Positions 16,285 to 26,453 of a stretch of 64,000 nucleotides of DNA are shown piece by piece. The notes under the pieces were generated by a model, which saw only the letters and a program-made list of their open reading frames with translations, did not search any database and was not told where the DNA came from. Source of the DNA: Phycisphaerae bacterium (GTDB taxonomy: Bacteria; Chloroflexota; Anaerolineae; 4572-78; J111); the NCBI GenBank assembly GCA_028285035.1, contig JANQQF010000143.1, forward strand, positions 1 through 64,000, in the 5' to 3' direction. Both the position numbers and the translations under genes were made by a program. How positions within the stretch are numbered: position 1 is the first letter of the stretch; the number at the start of each line of letters is the position of its first letter.

Positions 16285-17256
16285 ATGATCGTCAAAAATG
16301 TCCCCATAAACGAAGCCATTGGCCATATACTGCTCCATAACCAAGCTGATAGCAATGGCCGCAGAATCTTGAAGAAAGGCCACCTCCTAACCACACCTGA
16401 TATAGAAACGCTACAAACTCTCGAAAAAAGCACCATCTATGTAGCCATCATAGAAGCGGGGGATATCGCTGAAAACGAGGCGGCTCATCGGTTAGGGCAA
16501 TACTTAAAACACGATTATTTGAATGTTTCCACAGCTACAACAGGGCGCGTAAACCTGATTGCGACAAAAGCAGGGATGTTAAATGTAAATTACGACATCT
16601 TACAAACATTCAACAACATTCCAGGCATCACCCTAGCAACAAAATTACACAACTCTCAAGTGCAATCAAAAACATTAGTTGGTACGATAAAAATCATTCC
16701 CTACAGTGTTCCTGAAACTGACTTGACGACAGCCGAAACTATTCTAAGAGAGAACCCTTCCTTAATAAAGATTAACCCATTTTCTATGAGAAAAGCGACT
16801 CTGATTACAACAGGTAGTGACAACGCTCGAGAAAAAGTCATCAACGGCTTTACACCTGCGCTACAAAATCGTCTTGAAACTTATGGGGTCGAACTGGTTT
16901 CTGGACCTTATGTCTCTGAAAATGTCGAGGAAATTTGCGGGGCGATTCAACAAGCATTAGATAATCAAGCCGAAATGATTCTAATTGCTGGCGAAACATC
17001 TATCATGGACATCGATGACATTACCCCGCAAGCGATTGTAACCGCAGGAGGAGAACTTATTCATCACGGGGTTCCGGTTGAACCTGGCAATCTTTTACTC
17101 CTTGCCTATCACGGCCAAACCCCAATTGTTGGCACCCCTGGGTGTGCCCGAAGTAAAAAATATAACGTGGTTGATATGGTTTTACCAAGGTTAGCTACAG
17201 GCGAACATTTAACGCGACAAGATTTGATAGCATTGGGGCATGGCGGCTATTTATAA
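16285..17256 (+). CDS. MoeA-like molybdopterin-binding (MoCF domain) protein
   Basis: A 323-residue protein. The N-terminal about 150 residues resemble the MoeA linker and domain-1 layout (NVPINEAIGHILLHN..GRRILKKGHLL). Residues about 165-300 form a MoaB/Mog-type molybdopterin-binding domain with ATLITTGSD, EEICGAIQQALDNQAEMILIAGETSIMDIDDITPQAI and GNLLLLAYHGQTPIVGTPGCARSKKYN. It lacks the full MoeA architecture, and a complete MoeA lies at 41410-42636, so this is a divergent paralog of unclear role. It overlaps the next gene by 17 bases. Confidence 0.7.
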   Translation: MIVKNVPINEAIGHILLHNQADSNGRRILKKGHLLTTPDIETLQTLEKSTIYVAIIEAGDIAENEAAHRLGQYLKHDYLNVSTATTGRVNLIATKAGMLNVNYDILQTFNNIPGITLATKLHNSQVQSKTLVGTIKIIPYSVPETDLTTAETILRENPSLIKINPFSMRKATLITTGSDNAREKVINGFTPALQNRLETYGVELVSGPYVSENVEEICGAIQQALDNQAEMILIAGETSIMDIDDITPQAIVTAGGELIHHGVPVEPGNLLLLAYHGQTPIVGTPGCARSKKYNVVDMVLPRLATGEHLTRQDLIALGHGGYL

Positions 17257-19066
17257 TAAATTTTTCTCAAAGCCAGATTGTTGTCTTAGGTCAAATCCAT
17301 TGCTTGATATCAGTTGGTGGATTATTGCTGCTGCCATTTTTCTAGGGGCCTGTCAGCCCCAGCCTAACCAAGTGTTTATTGAAGTGGATGGACGAAGACA
17401 GGCGCTCAGCACTGAAGTCACGACAGTTCGTGAAGCCCTTGATGAAGCGACGATTATTTTAGAACCATTGGATAAGGTTTCCCCTGATCTCTATGTACAA
17501 CTTGAGCCTGGCCTCGTCATTGTCGTCACCCGTGTCACTGAAGAAGTGGAAACACATCGTGAACTTGTCCCCTTTGAACGACAAACAGTTGTCAATGAAG
17601 CCCTGCAACCAGGTGAAACTCGGATTGCGCAGTTGGGGGTAAATGGGGAGGATGAAATTTCAGTTCGGGTTACATTTGAGGATGGTGTGGAGACAAATCG
17701 CCAACAAATTTCCAGGGAGGTTATTATTGAAGCCGCCCCTGAAATTCTCATTGTTGGGCCACAAGGTGAGCTTCCACCCACTGAATTTGCCGGCACAATT
17801 GCCTATTTATCCAATGGAAATGCTTGGTTAATGCGTGAAAATACAGGCAGCCGGCGGGCTTTAACAACTGAAGGTGATTTGGACGGTCGCGTCTTCAGCC
17901 TATCACCGGATGGTCGTCAATTGGCCTATACCCGCGAGGTAACCAATGAAGTCGAACTTCCCCTGAACGAGTTGTGGATAGCACCAACCACGATTGTGGG
18001 GGAGCCTCCTACAAAATTGGAGATTGAAGGTATTTTGACTGCAGAATGGTCACCTGATACATCACAAAACATTTTGGCTTATAGTACAGCTAAAAGATCA
18101 ATCACACCACCAGGCTGGCGGGCGAACAATGATTTGTGGTTATTAACTGTTTCAGATAACGCTGATGATGATAAAGCTGAAGAGCCGCGTCAGATTTTAT
18201 CGGCCAATACCCAAGGGCTTTACCCTTGGTGGGGAACTACATTTACATGGTCTCCCAATGGACAATATTTAGCATATGCCCGACCAGACCAAATCGGGGT
18301 GATTGATTTAACGACGTTAACCGACACAACCACATTAAGCACGACCTTGTTGACACCCATTGCTGATTTTGCCCCCTTGCAAACCTTTAGCGAATGGGTA
18401 TGGGTTCCACAGCTTACCTGGTCGCCTGACAGCAATTTTATTGCAGCCACCATTCACGGTGATCCCATCGGAGCTGAATCCGCTGAGGAAAGTCAGGTTT
18501 TTGACCTGTGGTTATTTAATCGAGATGGGCAAATTGCGGCCAAGGTGGTTGACCAAGTTGGGATGTGGTCAAATCCGCGTTGGGGGCCGGAGGGGATCGT
18601 CTTTGGGGAAGCAGAACTTCCTTTAAATTCGGTAAACAGTCGTTATGTTCTCAATCTGATTGATTGGGATGGAAGCAACAAGCGACGTGTTTTTCCGTTA
18701 CTCAACGAAACCGGTGTACGTTTTCCCGAGATGGTCTGGGCACCTGACAGTGACCAAATTTTGTTTGTCAACAACAATAATCTTTTTCTGACCAGTAGTG
18801 CAGGAAGCCCACCGCGCCAGCTAACCTCAGATGCTCAAGCAACGTTACCGCAATGGGTTATAGGGGCAACCCTGATTACCAATACAAACACAATTACAGC
18901 CAGTGTAGCGTTGACATCAACTGTGACTATAACGCCAACGGTTGAATTTAGTGAGACGAACAACGTCACAATCACGGTGACACCGACCCAGACAAACGCC
19001 ACCGATCCGGAGCCAACCGCTACCTTTGTACCGATTACGATTGAAGAACAACTAAAAGGGGAATAA
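17240..19066 (+). CDS. Lipoprotein with DUF348 and G5 domains and a WD40-like beta-propeller
   Basis: A 608-residue exported lipoprotein: the hydrophobic segment ends in the lipobox FLGAC with lipid-modified Cys38. Then comes a DUF348-type domain (about 45-92: VFIEVDGRRQALSTEVTTVREALDEA), a G5-type domain (about 95-172), and a six- or seven-bladed TolB/WD40-like propeller (about 180-540) with repeats such as RVFSLSPDGRQLAYTRE, TFTWSPNGQYLAYARP and LTWSPDSNFIAATIH. A Thr-rich tail closes it. DUF348 plus G5 is known from resuscitation-promoting-factor and cell-wall proteins; joining it to a propeller is unusual. It overlaps the upstream gene and is 6 bp from the histidine kinase gene. Confidence 0.75.
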   Translation: MAAIYNKFFSKPDCCLRSNPLLDISWWIIAAAIFLGACQPQPNQVFIEVDGRRQALSTEVTTVREALDEATIILEPLDKVSPDLYVQLEPGLVIVVTRVTEEVETHRELVPFERQTVVNEALQPGETRIAQLGVNGEDEISVRVTFEDGVETNRQQISREVIIEAAPEILIVGPQGELPPTEFAGTIAYLSNGNAWLMRENTGSRRALTTEGDLDGRVFSLSPDGRQLAYTREVTNEVELPLNELWIAPTTIVGEPPTKLEIEGILTAEWSPDTSQNILAYSTAKRSITPPGWRANNDLWLLTVSDNADDDKAEEPRQILSANTQGLYPWWGTTFTWSPNGQYLAYARPDQIGVIDLTTLTDTTTLSTTLLTPIADFAPLQTFSEWVWVPQLTWSPDSNFIAATIHGDPIGAESAEESQVFDLWLFNRDGQIAAKVVDQVGMWSNPRWGPEGIVFGEAELPLNSVNSRYVLNLIDWDGSNKRRVFPLLNETGVRFPEMVWAPDSDQILFVNNNNLFLTSSAGSPPRQLTSDAQATLPQWVIGATLITNTNTITASVALTSTVTITPTVEFSETNNVTITVTPTQTNATDPEPTATFVPITIEEQLKGE

Positions 19067-19072
19067 TATCTT

Positions 19073-20686
19073 ATGAGTGACCAACCCTCCATCTTATTGA
19101 TGGATGAAGACGCCGAAACCCTTGAACAACTACAGACCGTTTTACAACGAGAAGGCTACAAAGTTTTTGTCGCCGCCGATGGGATTGCTGCCCTACGATT
19201 GGCAACAATGAGTTCGCCCGATCTCATCGTTTCTGATGTACTCCTGGCAGGTTTGGATGGCTATGAAGTATGGCACAAATTACGCGCCTCTCAAGAAACA
19301 GCGGATATCCCCATTCTGGTTACGAGTGCTCTCAATATTCCCCCAAAAAATCAAGCGTGGCGACCAACCCCTGATGCTGAATGGCGCGTATTACAGTATG
19401 ATGCGGCGCTCCCTAAACCGATTGACCTACCGCGCTTTGTTCGTGTGGTTAAACGGCTTCTTATGCCTGACCAGGTTGATACCATTCCTTCAGGGCCAAG
19501 TGTCATTATTGGGGGAACAGACTCCGAGATTACGATGAGTCTGGCCAGCTTATTACGCCTGAATGGCTTTGGGGTGCGCACCCCAGGCACCTTATCTCAA
19601 GCTTTACAAATCACAAAGTCAATTCCTCACGCAGCCCTAATTTTGGATTATCACAAACCCAACGCCATTATCAAAGATATTATTTGGCAGGCTAAAGATT
19701 TCGCCCCAAACACAATTCTTATGCTGATTATCAGCTCAAAACAGGATATCAGCCCAGAAATTCAAGTGTATTGTGATGGGTATCTAACTCTCCCGTTCCA
19801 CCCCCTCCACACCATGGCCACCCTCAATCAAACCCTCGAAATTCATATAACTCGCCGACGCGCCGAGGCACTCAGCTCAAACCTATTAACTGTTAATCGC
19901 GACCTGCTTGGCACGCAACAGGCCTTACGGGCACAAAACAAAGAGTTAACCCAAACTCTAAATATTCAACATCAAAGACCAGAAAGTAAAAAAAGTGCCT
20001 TTACGGGTCTAGTTGTTCATGATTTAAAATCACCACTTGGCTCCATCTTAGGCACCTTGAATTTCCTTAAAACTGACCCCGATTTAGACTTTAGTGATAT
20101 GACAAAAAATTTAATTACCGGGTCTGTTGCAGCAGGCAATCAAATGCTACGCCTGATTGAAACATTATTAGAGGGTCAACGTTTAGCCAATGATGATGCG
20201 GAAATGTACAGCGAGCCATTTGATACCAAAACCGTCATTGATATGGCATTGGAGCAAATTCGCACATATTTAGCCTTACATCAGCTAGAGATTGAGTGTG
20301 AAATTGCCGATAATTTACCTCTCGCTTATGCTGATCTCAATATCACCCAACGCATTATAGAAAATTTGTTGGACAATGCGATCAAGTATTCAGCCTCACA
20401 ATCTGTCATCAAATTGCGGGCCTCACAGCAGGACAAATTTATTGCCATTCACATCGAAGACTCAGGGACTGGTATTCCTGCTGATCAAGTGCCCTATGTC
20501 TTTGATCGGTTAGCGTTAACCGAAAAAATTGGGCGTGATGCGGTAAGACCCGGCTTCGGGTTAGGTTTAACCTTCTGCAAATTAGCAGCCGAAGCTTCGG
20601 GTGGAACCATCGGGGTAGATAGTCCTAACGATGATGGCGCTACCTTCTATTTTACAATCCCCATTTTTGAAGACCAGTCTGAATAG
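19073..20686 (+). CDS. Hybrid sensor: two receiver domains plus histidine kinase
   Basis: A 537-residue soluble signalling protein. A first REC domain (about 4-125) has phosphoacceptor Asp in LIVSDVLLAG and Lys in LPKP. A second REC-like domain (about 142-258) has LILDYHKP and LPFHP, so it is probably degenerate. A coiled coil (about 262-300) follows, then HisKA with LVVHDLKSPLGSIL and HATPase_c with NLLDNAIKYSA, DSGTGIP and GFGLGLTFCKLA. No membrane segment is present. It lies 6 bp after the DUF348/G5/propeller lipoprotein, suggesting the lipoprotein and kinase belong to one signalling unit (inference). No DNA-binding response regulator is adjacent. Confidence 0.87.
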   Translation: MSDQPSILLMDEDAETLEQLQTVLQREGYKVFVAADGIAALRLATMSSPDLIVSDVLLAGLDGYEVWHKLRASQETADIPILVTSALNIPPKNQAWRPTPDAEWRVLQYDAALPKPIDLPRFVRVVKRLLMPDQVDTIPSGPSVIIGGTDSEITMSLASLLRLNGFGVRTPGTLSQALQITKSIPHAALILDYHKPNAIIKDIIWQAKDFAPNTILMLIISSKQDISPEIQVYCDGYLTLPFHPLHTMATLNQTLEIHITRRRAEALSSNLLTVNRDLLGTQQALRAQNKELTQTLNIQHQRPESKKSAFTGLVVHDLKSPLGSILGTLNFLKTDPDLDFSDMTKNLITGSVAAGNQMLRLIETLLEGQRLANDDAEMYSEPFDTKTVIDMALEQIRTYLALHQLEIECEIADNLPLAYADLNITQRIIENLLDNAIKYSASQSVIKLRASQQDKFIAIHIEDSGTGIPADQVPYVFDRLALTEKIGRDAVRPGFGLGLTFCKLAAEASGGTIGVDSPNDDGATFYFTIPIFEDQSE

Positions 20687-20740
20687 ATCAGACAACGAAA
20701 CTATTTTCCTTTTTATCCCAAACAAATTACAATAACCCAA

Positions 20741-20789
20741 GGTGAGGTTGAGGGCATCTTACGATGTCATACCCCTCACCTATCTTTTT
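20741..20789 (+). terminator. Intrinsic terminator
   Basis: GGTGAGG (20741-20747) pairs with CCTCACC (20774-20780), with an inner CATC/GATG stem, and is followed by TTTTT. It separates the kinase gene from the polysaccharide cluster. Confidence 0.7.
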
Positions 20790-20824
20790 GCGAGAGAACA
20801 AACAAAACTTTCAGGGAGTAAATA

Positions 20825-21766
20825 ATGCGCGTTTTGATAACCGGCGGTGCTGGTTTTTTAGGATCACATTTATGTGACCGATTTTTAGCTGAAGGACATA
20901 ATGTCATTGCCATGGATAATCTCATTACTGGCAAGACTGATAATATTGAACATTTAGCAGGGCACGAAAACTTTCTATTTATAAAACACGATGTAACAAA
21001 TTATATCTACATCGAGGGGCATCTGGATGCAGTCCTGCATTTTGCTTCACCGGCCAGTCCTATCGACTATTTGGAGTTACCTATTCCCACCCTTAAAGTT
21101 GGGGCGTTAGGAACCCATAAAGCATTGGGATTAGCCAAAGCCAAAAATGCCCGATTTTTATTAGCTTCAACCTCTGAGGTATACGGTGACCCACTGGTTC
21201 ATCCGCAAAATGAAGATTATTGGGGAAATGTAAACCCAATTGGGCCGCGTGGTGTTTATGATGAAGCTAAACGCTTCGCCGAAGCGATGACAATGGCTTA
21301 CCAGCGCTACCACGACTTAGACACTCGCATCGTGCGAATTTTCAACACATATGGGCCACGCATGCGCCTTAATGATGGCCGGGTTGTCCCCAACTTTATT
21401 GCCCAAGCCTTACGAGGAGATGCCCTCACCGTTTACGGGGATGGTACTCGCACCAGATCATTCTGTTTTGTCTCTGACCTTGTTGGCGGTATTTATCGTC
21501 TGTTGTTGTCTAATGAGAACGAGCCAGTGAACATTGGTAATCCCTCGGAGATGAGTATCAAAAATTTTGCAGAAAAAGTGATTGAGTTGACCGATAGTCC
21601 ATCCTCAATCGATTATATTACTCCAACTGACTCACGGATTCAGGACGATCCTAAAGTACGCCAACCAGACATTACCAAAGCCCGTAAAGTTCTTGAATGG
21701 GAACCAAGAGTGACTCTTGATGAAGGGCTGACACAGACAATTGATTACTTCCGGGACTATGTGTAA
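20825..21766 (+). CDS. UDP-glucuronate decarboxylase (UDP-xylose synthase)
   Basis: A 313-residue short-chain-dehydrogenase-type enzyme that converts UDP-glucuronate to UDP-xylose with bound NAD. The N-terminal [20 protein letters not shown] binds [15 protein letters not shown] and [16 protein letters not shown] are typical of the UXS group, and YDEAKR gives the catalytic Tyr and Lys. The C-terminal [10 protein letters not shown] and [16 protein letters not shown] regions match too. GGGAG precedes the ATG. It opens a plus-strand run of polysaccharide genes and its substrate would come from the UDP-glucose dehydrogenase at 25058. Confidence 0.92.
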   Translation: MRVLITGGAGFLGSHLCDRFLAEGHNVIAMDNLITGKTDNIEHLAGHENFLFIKHDVTNYIYIEGHLDAVLHFASPASPIDYLELPIPTLKVGALGTHKALGLAKAKNARFLLASTSEVYGDPLVHPQNEDYWGNVNPIGPRGVYDEAKRFAEAMTMAYQRYHDLDTRIVRIFNTYGPRMRLNDGRVVPNFIAQALRGDALTVYGDGTRTRSFCFVSDLVGGIYRLLLSNENEPVNIGNPSEMSIKNFAEKVIELTDSPSSIDYITPTDSRIQDDPKVRQPDITKARKVLEWEPRVTLDEGLTQTIDYFRDYV

Positions 21767-23344
21767 ATGAGCTTTACCCTATGGTTTGATCGATTTCTCA
21801 ATTTGACCCTGCCTCCGCTCAAAATTCCTGTATCATTGCATCAGGTATTGTGGGCAGGGATTGTGATAACCATAGGGATTGCCTTAGCTTGGTTACCCAT
21901 AGAATTAGCCATCGTACTTTTGGGGGGAGCTATTGCTCTCCCTTTTCTACTTCGTTTCCCTTTTTTAGGCATTTATGTGCTAGTACTTGTCATCCCCTTC
22001 AGTTCGCTATTTGCCTTATCAGTCAGTGGTATTCGAATTGGTTTGATGGAAATTATTCTCTTGCTCATTGCGGCAAGTTGGTTTCTAAGCGACTCCCTAA
22101 AGCGAAAATACAATCAGGTGAATAGGGTCAGCTTATTTCAATCAGCCCCTCTTTTCATTCCATTACTCATTTTTCTGAGCGTAGTCATCTTATCTTGGCT
22201 CAACACACTTTCGATCAAGGATAGTTTGATTGAAACGATCAAATGGGTAGAAGTGACTCTGCTTTATTTGCTAGTTATTCTCCTGGTGCCCAAACAACAA
22301 TTACGCTGGTTAACCGCTGTTATAATATTGGCTGGCGTTGCTCAAGCCAGCTTGGGGATCTATCAATTTATCTTTAAAGTTGGGCCGCCTGGTTTTTTGC
22401 TATTTGGTGGTCGTTTTTTACGCGCTTATGGTACATTCGCGCAACCAAATCCCTACGGGGGGTATCTAGGGTTAATCTTACCCCTAATCCTAGGCCTCAC
22501 AATCTACAGTTTTTTTGCCCTATTTGATTCCCCAAACAAACCAAAAACCTCTAAATTTCAGCTAAACTTCTTCTACCTTTTTGGATATGGCTCAGCCTTG
22601 TCAGTGCTTCTCGCCGCTCTATTCGCCAGTCAATCTCGTGGCGCTTGGTTAGCCTTTATCATCGCTGCGGCGACAACGCTCATTATTCTCAGCCGAAAGC
22701 CAGGTCTAATCCTGATGATTCTCGTTTCAACCGCTGCTTTAATCGGGCTTGTGGGCGCGTTTGATTGGAACATAAACCAACTCGAAGTATCAAACACAGA
22801 GACAGCTTCGGGGGCAATTCTGCAGCGATTTATTGATGCAGCCGAAATCATCACGGTTCAGGATGTATCAGGTATTGCGGTGACAGACTCAAATTTTGCC
22901 ACATTAGAACGTCTGGCCCATTGGCAAGCCGCCAGAGAAATGTGGCGTGATCATGTGTGGCTTGGAGTCGGGTTTGGCAACTACGCAGCCATCTACCCTG
23001 CCTATGCTGTTGGCCGCTGGTTAGATCCTCTCGGTCACGCCCATAACTACATCTTAAACCTTGGGGCGGAAGCTGGCCTGATTGGCATTCTTGGCTACCT
23101 GATTTTCTGGATTTACGCTTTTAGGGTAACATGGGATGCTATCTGTTCGAGTCAAAAGTTCGAGCGGGCTGTTGCAATTGGCTGTTTTGGCATCTTAGTC
23201 CATCTACATACTCACAACCTATTTGATAACTTATACGTTCAGGGTATGTATTTATATATTGCTATTATCTTGGGAATAAGTTCCATTATTTACAATGTCA
23301 ACCAAAATTCCGGTTCCGGAAGGACCATCACCACAACCAAATAA
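21767..23344 (+). CDS. O-antigen ligase / polymerase (Wzy/WaaL-like) membrane protein
   Basis: A 525-residue integral membrane protein with about 11-12 helices. The O-antigen ligase family region is recognisable: FLRAYGTFAQPNPYGGYLGLILPL around residues 218-245, SQSRGAWLAF near 287, and the large loop with WLGVGFGNYAAIYP and LDPLGHAHNYILNLGAEAGLIG (about 397-440) containing the conserved His. It would polymerise or ligate lipid-linked glycans on the outer face. Its ATG follows the previous stop with no gap, and its end overlaps the GtrA gene by 50 bases. Ligase and polymerase cannot be told apart by eye. Confidence 0.85.
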   Translation: MSFTLWFDRFLNLTLPPLKIPVSLHQVLWAGIVITIGIALAWLPIELAIVLLGGAIALPFLLRFPFLGIYVLVLVIPFSSLFALSVSGIRIGLMEIILLLIAASWFLSDSLKRKYNQVNRVSLFQSAPLFIPLLIFLSVVILSWLNTLSIKDSLIETIKWVEVTLLYLLVILLVPKQQLRWLTAVIILAGVAQASLGIYQFIFKVGPPGFLLFGGRFLRAYGTFAQPNPYGGYLGLILPLILGLTIYSFFALFDSPNKPKTSKFQLNFFYLFGYGSALSVLLAALFASQSRGAWLAFIIAAATTLIILSRKPGLILMILVSTAALIGLVGAFDWNINQLEVSNTETASGAILQRFIDAAEIITVQDVSGIAVTDSNFATLERLAHWQAAREMWRDHVWLGVGFGNYAAIYPAYAVGRWLDPLGHAHNYILNLGAEAGLIGILGYLIFWIYAFRVTWDAICSSQKFERAVAIGCFGILVHLHTHNLFDNLYVQGMYLYIAIILGISSIIYNVNQNSGSGRTITTTK

Positions 23345-23798
23345 AGGGGTCGCAGGCTTGATTCAAAACGTTGTCACATTTTATAACGCTCATCCAAAGG
23401 AATTAGAGCGTTTCATGAAGTTTGCCATTGTAGGCGCGTTAGGGGCAGTTATCGATTTTACCCTGCTCAATTTAATAAGGGGTGTATTGGGTTGGGATTT
23501 ATTGTGGGCAAATACGGTTTCAGTCAGTGTCGCTATGTTAAGCAACTTTATTTGGAATCGCCTTTGGACCTTTCCCGAATCACGAAAACGCAAGAAGCGA
23601 ACACAACTCCCCCAATTTGTTATTGTCAATTTAATTGGGCTTATCATCAATAACGTCATCGTTGTGGGCATAGACAGTATCTTGGTGCCCTACATCGGCG
23701 AACCGTGGAGCTATAACGCGGCCAAGGCCGTGGCCATTGGGGTTGTTCTCTTCTGGAATTTTGGAGCCAATCGGCTCTGGACCTATCGCGGCCTCTAA
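23295..23798 (+). CDS. GtrA-family membrane protein
   Basis: A 167-residue protein with four predicted helices. The GtrA motif set is clear: FMKFAIVGALGAVIDFTLLNLI, VSVSVAMLSNFIWNRLWTFPES, LPQFVIVNLIGLIINNVIV and AKAVAIGVVLFWNFGANRLWTY. GtrA proteins take part in lipid-linked sugar transfer or translocation. It starts inside the 3' end of the O-antigen ligase gene (50-base overlap) and is 9 bp before the next glycosyltransferase. Confidence 0.88.
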   Translation: MSTKIPVPEGPSPQPNKGVAGLIQNVVTFYNAHPKELERFMKFAIVGALGAVIDFTLLNLIRGVLGWDLLWANTVSVSVAMLSNFIWNRLWTFPESRKRKKRTQLPQFVIVNLIGLIINNVIVVGIDSILVPYIGEPWSYNAAKAVAIGVVLFWNFGANRLWTYRGL

Positions 23799-23807
23799 AA
23801 CCAGCTC

Positions 23808-24935
23808 TTGAAAATCGCAATTGATTTTACAGCGGCCTTAAAACAGAGTGGAGGTATCGGGCGTTATACACGCGGGCTTGTAACGACATTAGCCGAGCTA
23901 GATACCACCACCCATTATACGCTAATGGCCACCCCAGATGCACCTCTCGACGATTTAGCTGATTTCAAACATCGATCAAACTTTCAGCACAAACTCTACC
24001 CTCTATCTGAACGATGGATGACCATTGGTTGGCATCGTTTTTATCTTCCTATTCCGGTTGAATGGTTTACGGCCGAGATTGATCTTTTTCACTCCCCCAA
24101 CTTCATTCTTCCCCCAACAAAAAAAACAAAAACGCTCCTCACAGTTCACGATTTATCGTTTATACGTCATCCCGCTGGTGCCGTTGAGGGGTTACGCAAT
24201 TGGTTGATGAAGGTCGTCCCACGTAGCTTGGCGCAAGCCGATCACATTCTCGCGGACTCTGAAAGCACAAAAAAGGATTTGATCGAGTTGTATCAGGTCG
24301 AAGCGAACAATATTACCGTGGTTGGGGCTGGGGTAGAGGATCGTTTTCAGCCTATCACCAATGAGCAAAAACAATCGGCTGTCCGCAAAAGTTACAACCT
24401 GCCCGATAGCAAATTTGTTTTGGGCTTGGGCACCTTAGAACCCCGCAAGAACTTTACTGGCCTTATTAAAGCATTTAGCCAGTCCCCTATTCAAGAAACG
24501 CATCATCTCATCATAGCAGGGGGCAAAGGGTGGTTGTATGAGGAGATTTTTGCGGCGGCGGAAGATTCAGAAGTAGCCGATCGTATTCATTTGATTGGCT
24601 TCGTTGCAGATGAAGATTTACCAGCACTCTATAGTTTGGCTGATATATTCGCCTATCCCTCTCACTATGAAGGGTTTGGCATCCCCGTCATTGAGGCAAT
24701 GGCTTGTGGTACGCCCGTGGTGTGCGCTGACAACTCAAGCCTTCCTGAGGTTGCTGGGAATGCCGCACTTCAAACCAAAGCAACCGACATCGATAGTCTG
24801 GCAGGTATCTTACATCAACTCAGTACCGATGATCTGCTACGTAATCAATGTATCGAAAGAGGTTTTTATCAAGCCAAACAATTTTCCTGGGAAAAAGCGG
24901 CCCAGCGTTTATTGGATGTCTATAAAAATTTTTAA
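23808..24935 (+). CDS. Family 4 glycosyltransferase (GT-B)
   Basis: A 375-residue glycosyltransferase with a TTG start, reading KIAIDFTAALKQSGGIGRYTRGL. Donor-site motifs are present: FVLGLGTLEPRKNFTGLIKAF near 203-225, LYSLADIFAYPSHYEGFGIPVIEAMACGTPVVCADNSSLPEVAGNAA near 275-325, the E-x7-E region of GT4 retaining enzymes. Probably a mannosyl- or related transferase in the polysaccharide assembly. The start is weakly supported since no clear Shine-Dalgarno precedes the TTG. Confidence 0.88.
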   Translation: MKIAIDFTAALKQSGGIGRYTRGLVTTLAELDTTTHYTLMATPDAPLDDLADFKHRSNFQHKLYPLSERWMTIGWHRFYLPIPVEWFTAEIDLFHSPNFILPPTKKTKTLLTVHDLSFIRHPAGAVEGLRNWLMKVVPRSLAQADHILADSESTKKDLIELYQVEANNITVVGAGVEDRFQPITNEQKQSAVRKSYNLPDSKFVLGLGTLEPRKNFTGLIKAFSQSPIQETHHLIIAGGKGWLYEEIFAAAEDSEVADRIHLIGFVADEDLPALYSLADIFAYPSHYEGFGIPVIEAMACGTPVVCADNSSLPEVAGNAALQTKATDIDSLAGILHQLSTDDLLRNQCIERGFYQAKQFSWEKAAQRLLDVYKNF

Positions 24936-24962
24936 TCAAATGTGACACACTCTTAACCTTCG

Positions 24963-24992
24963 TTGTCTTTTCCAAAAAAGGTTTGTTATAAT
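24963..24992 (+). promoter_or_regulatory. Promoter of the UDP-glucose dehydrogenase gene
   Basis: TTGTCT (24963-24968), 18-bp spacer, TATAAT (24987-24992). It lies about 65 bp before the start codon and gives the gene its own transcript inside the cluster. Confidence 0.6.
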
Positions 24993-25057
24993 AAAGAATT
25001 GTAAATGCCTCGGTAGGCCAGACTCAAGAAAACCTTGACCTTTTAAAGGAGTTTAAT

Positions 25058-26446
25058 ATGAAAAACATTCTCTGTATCGGAGCGGGCCATGTGGGTGGCC
25101 CCACGATGGCCGTTATTGCAAAAAATTGCCCGGATTATCGGGTTGTTGTTGTTGATATTAATGCAGAACGAATTGCTGCCTGGCAATCAGATGATTTGCC
25201 TATTTATGAGCCTGGCTTAGACGAAGTTGTCAAAGAAGCCCGTGGCCGTAATCTCTTCTTCTCAACAGAAGTCGACAAAAATATCGCCGAAGCGAACATT
25301 ATCTTTGTTAGTGTCAATACCCCAACAAAAACTTTTGGTCGTGGGGCAGGTAAAGCCGCTGACCTTCAATATTGGGAAAAGACAGCTCGACAAATTTTGG
25401 AGAATTCGACCACCCCTAAAATCGTTGTTGAAAAAAGCACCCTCCCTGTACGTACGGCTGCCGCAATGGAACGGATTCTAAACTCAAATGAACGTGGCCT
25501 ACATTTTGATGTGATTTCCAACCCAGAATTCCTGGCTGAGGGAACTGCCATTCAGGATATGGAAAATCCCGACCGCGTCCTGATCGGAGGCCGTGAAACG
25601 CCGTCTGGTCAAAAAGCAGTTCAGGATATGGTGGATATCTATTCCAACTGGGTGCCCAAAGAACGTATCATTACCACAAATTTGTGGTCCAGCGAACTTT
25701 CAAAATTGACAGCCAATGCTTTTCTAGCCCAGCGTGTTTCTTCGATTAATGCTATTTCCGCAATTTGCGAAGCAACCGAAGCTGATGTCACAGAAGTGGC
25801 TCACGCCATCGGAACTGACGCTCGGATTGGTCCCCGTTTCCTGCGAGCCAGTGTTGGCTTTGGCGGCTCCTGTTTCCAAAAAGATATCTTGAACTTGGTT
25901 TATCTATGCGAATACAATGGATTACACGAGGTCGCAGCCTATTGGGAGCAAGTTGTTCATATGAATAACTATCAACAAAACCGCTTCGTTTCAACCATCG
26001 TCTCCTCAATGTTCAACACGGTTGCTAACAAACGTATTGCCATATTTGGCGCCGCATTTAAAGCCAATACGGGGGACACTCGCGAGTCTCCTGCTTTGAA
26101 TGTTTGTCGATCTTTGTTAGAGGAACGTGCCCAAGTTGTTATCACTGACCCTCACGCGATTGACAATGCCAAACGTGATTTAGGTGAATTGGCTGACAAA
26201 GTTACTTTCGAGTTTGATCCTTACAAAGCGGCTGAAGGTGCACACGCTATCGCTATTCTAACCGAATGGCCGCAATATAGAGATTTAGACTACGCCAAAA
26301 TTCAAGATACAATGGTCAAACCTGCCTTCATCTTTGACGGCCGAAATATTTTAGATCACGACAAGCTATTTGAGATGGGCTTCAACGTATATGCGATTGG
26401 TAAGCCCCCCAGAGTTTCATTTGAAAACAATCCTACCCGTGGATAA
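25058..26446 (+). CDS. UDP-glucose 6-dehydrogenase (eukaryote-like type)
   Basis: A 462-residue NAD-dependent enzyme oxidising UDP-glucose to UDP-glucuronate. It has the N-terminal [19 protein letters not shown], the [19 protein letters not shown] loop typical of the long UGDH type also found in animals and plants, [10 protein letters not shown], and the catalytic cysteine Cys272 in [18 protein letters not shown]. The C-terminal UDP-binding domain includes [17 protein letters not shown] and FDGRNI. AAAGGAG precedes the ATG. It feeds the UDP-xylose synthase at 20825 and is followed by a strong terminator. Confidence 0.93.
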   Translation: MKNILCIGAGHVGGPTMAVIAKNCPDYRVVVVDINAERIAAWQSDDLPIYEPGLDEVVKEARGRNLFFSTEVDKNIAEANIIFVSVNTPTKTFGRGAGKAADLQYWEKTARQILENSTTPKIVVEKSTLPVRTAAAMERILNSNERGLHFDVISNPEFLAEGTAIQDMENPDRVLIGGRETPSGQKAVQDMVDIYSNWVPKERIITTNLWSSELSKLTANAFLAQRVSSINAISAICEATEADVTEVAHAIGTDARIGPRFLRASVGFGGSCFQKDILNLVYLCEYNGLHEVAAYWEQVVHMNNYQQNRFVSTIVSSMFNTVANKRIAIFGAAFKANTGDTRESPALNVCRSLLEERAQVVITDPHAIDNAKRDLGELADKVTFEFDPYKAAEGAHAIAILTEWPQYRDLDYAKIQDTMVKPAFIFDGRNILDHDKLFEMGFNVYAIGKPPRVSFENNPTRG

Positions 26447-26453
26447 CGTAAAA

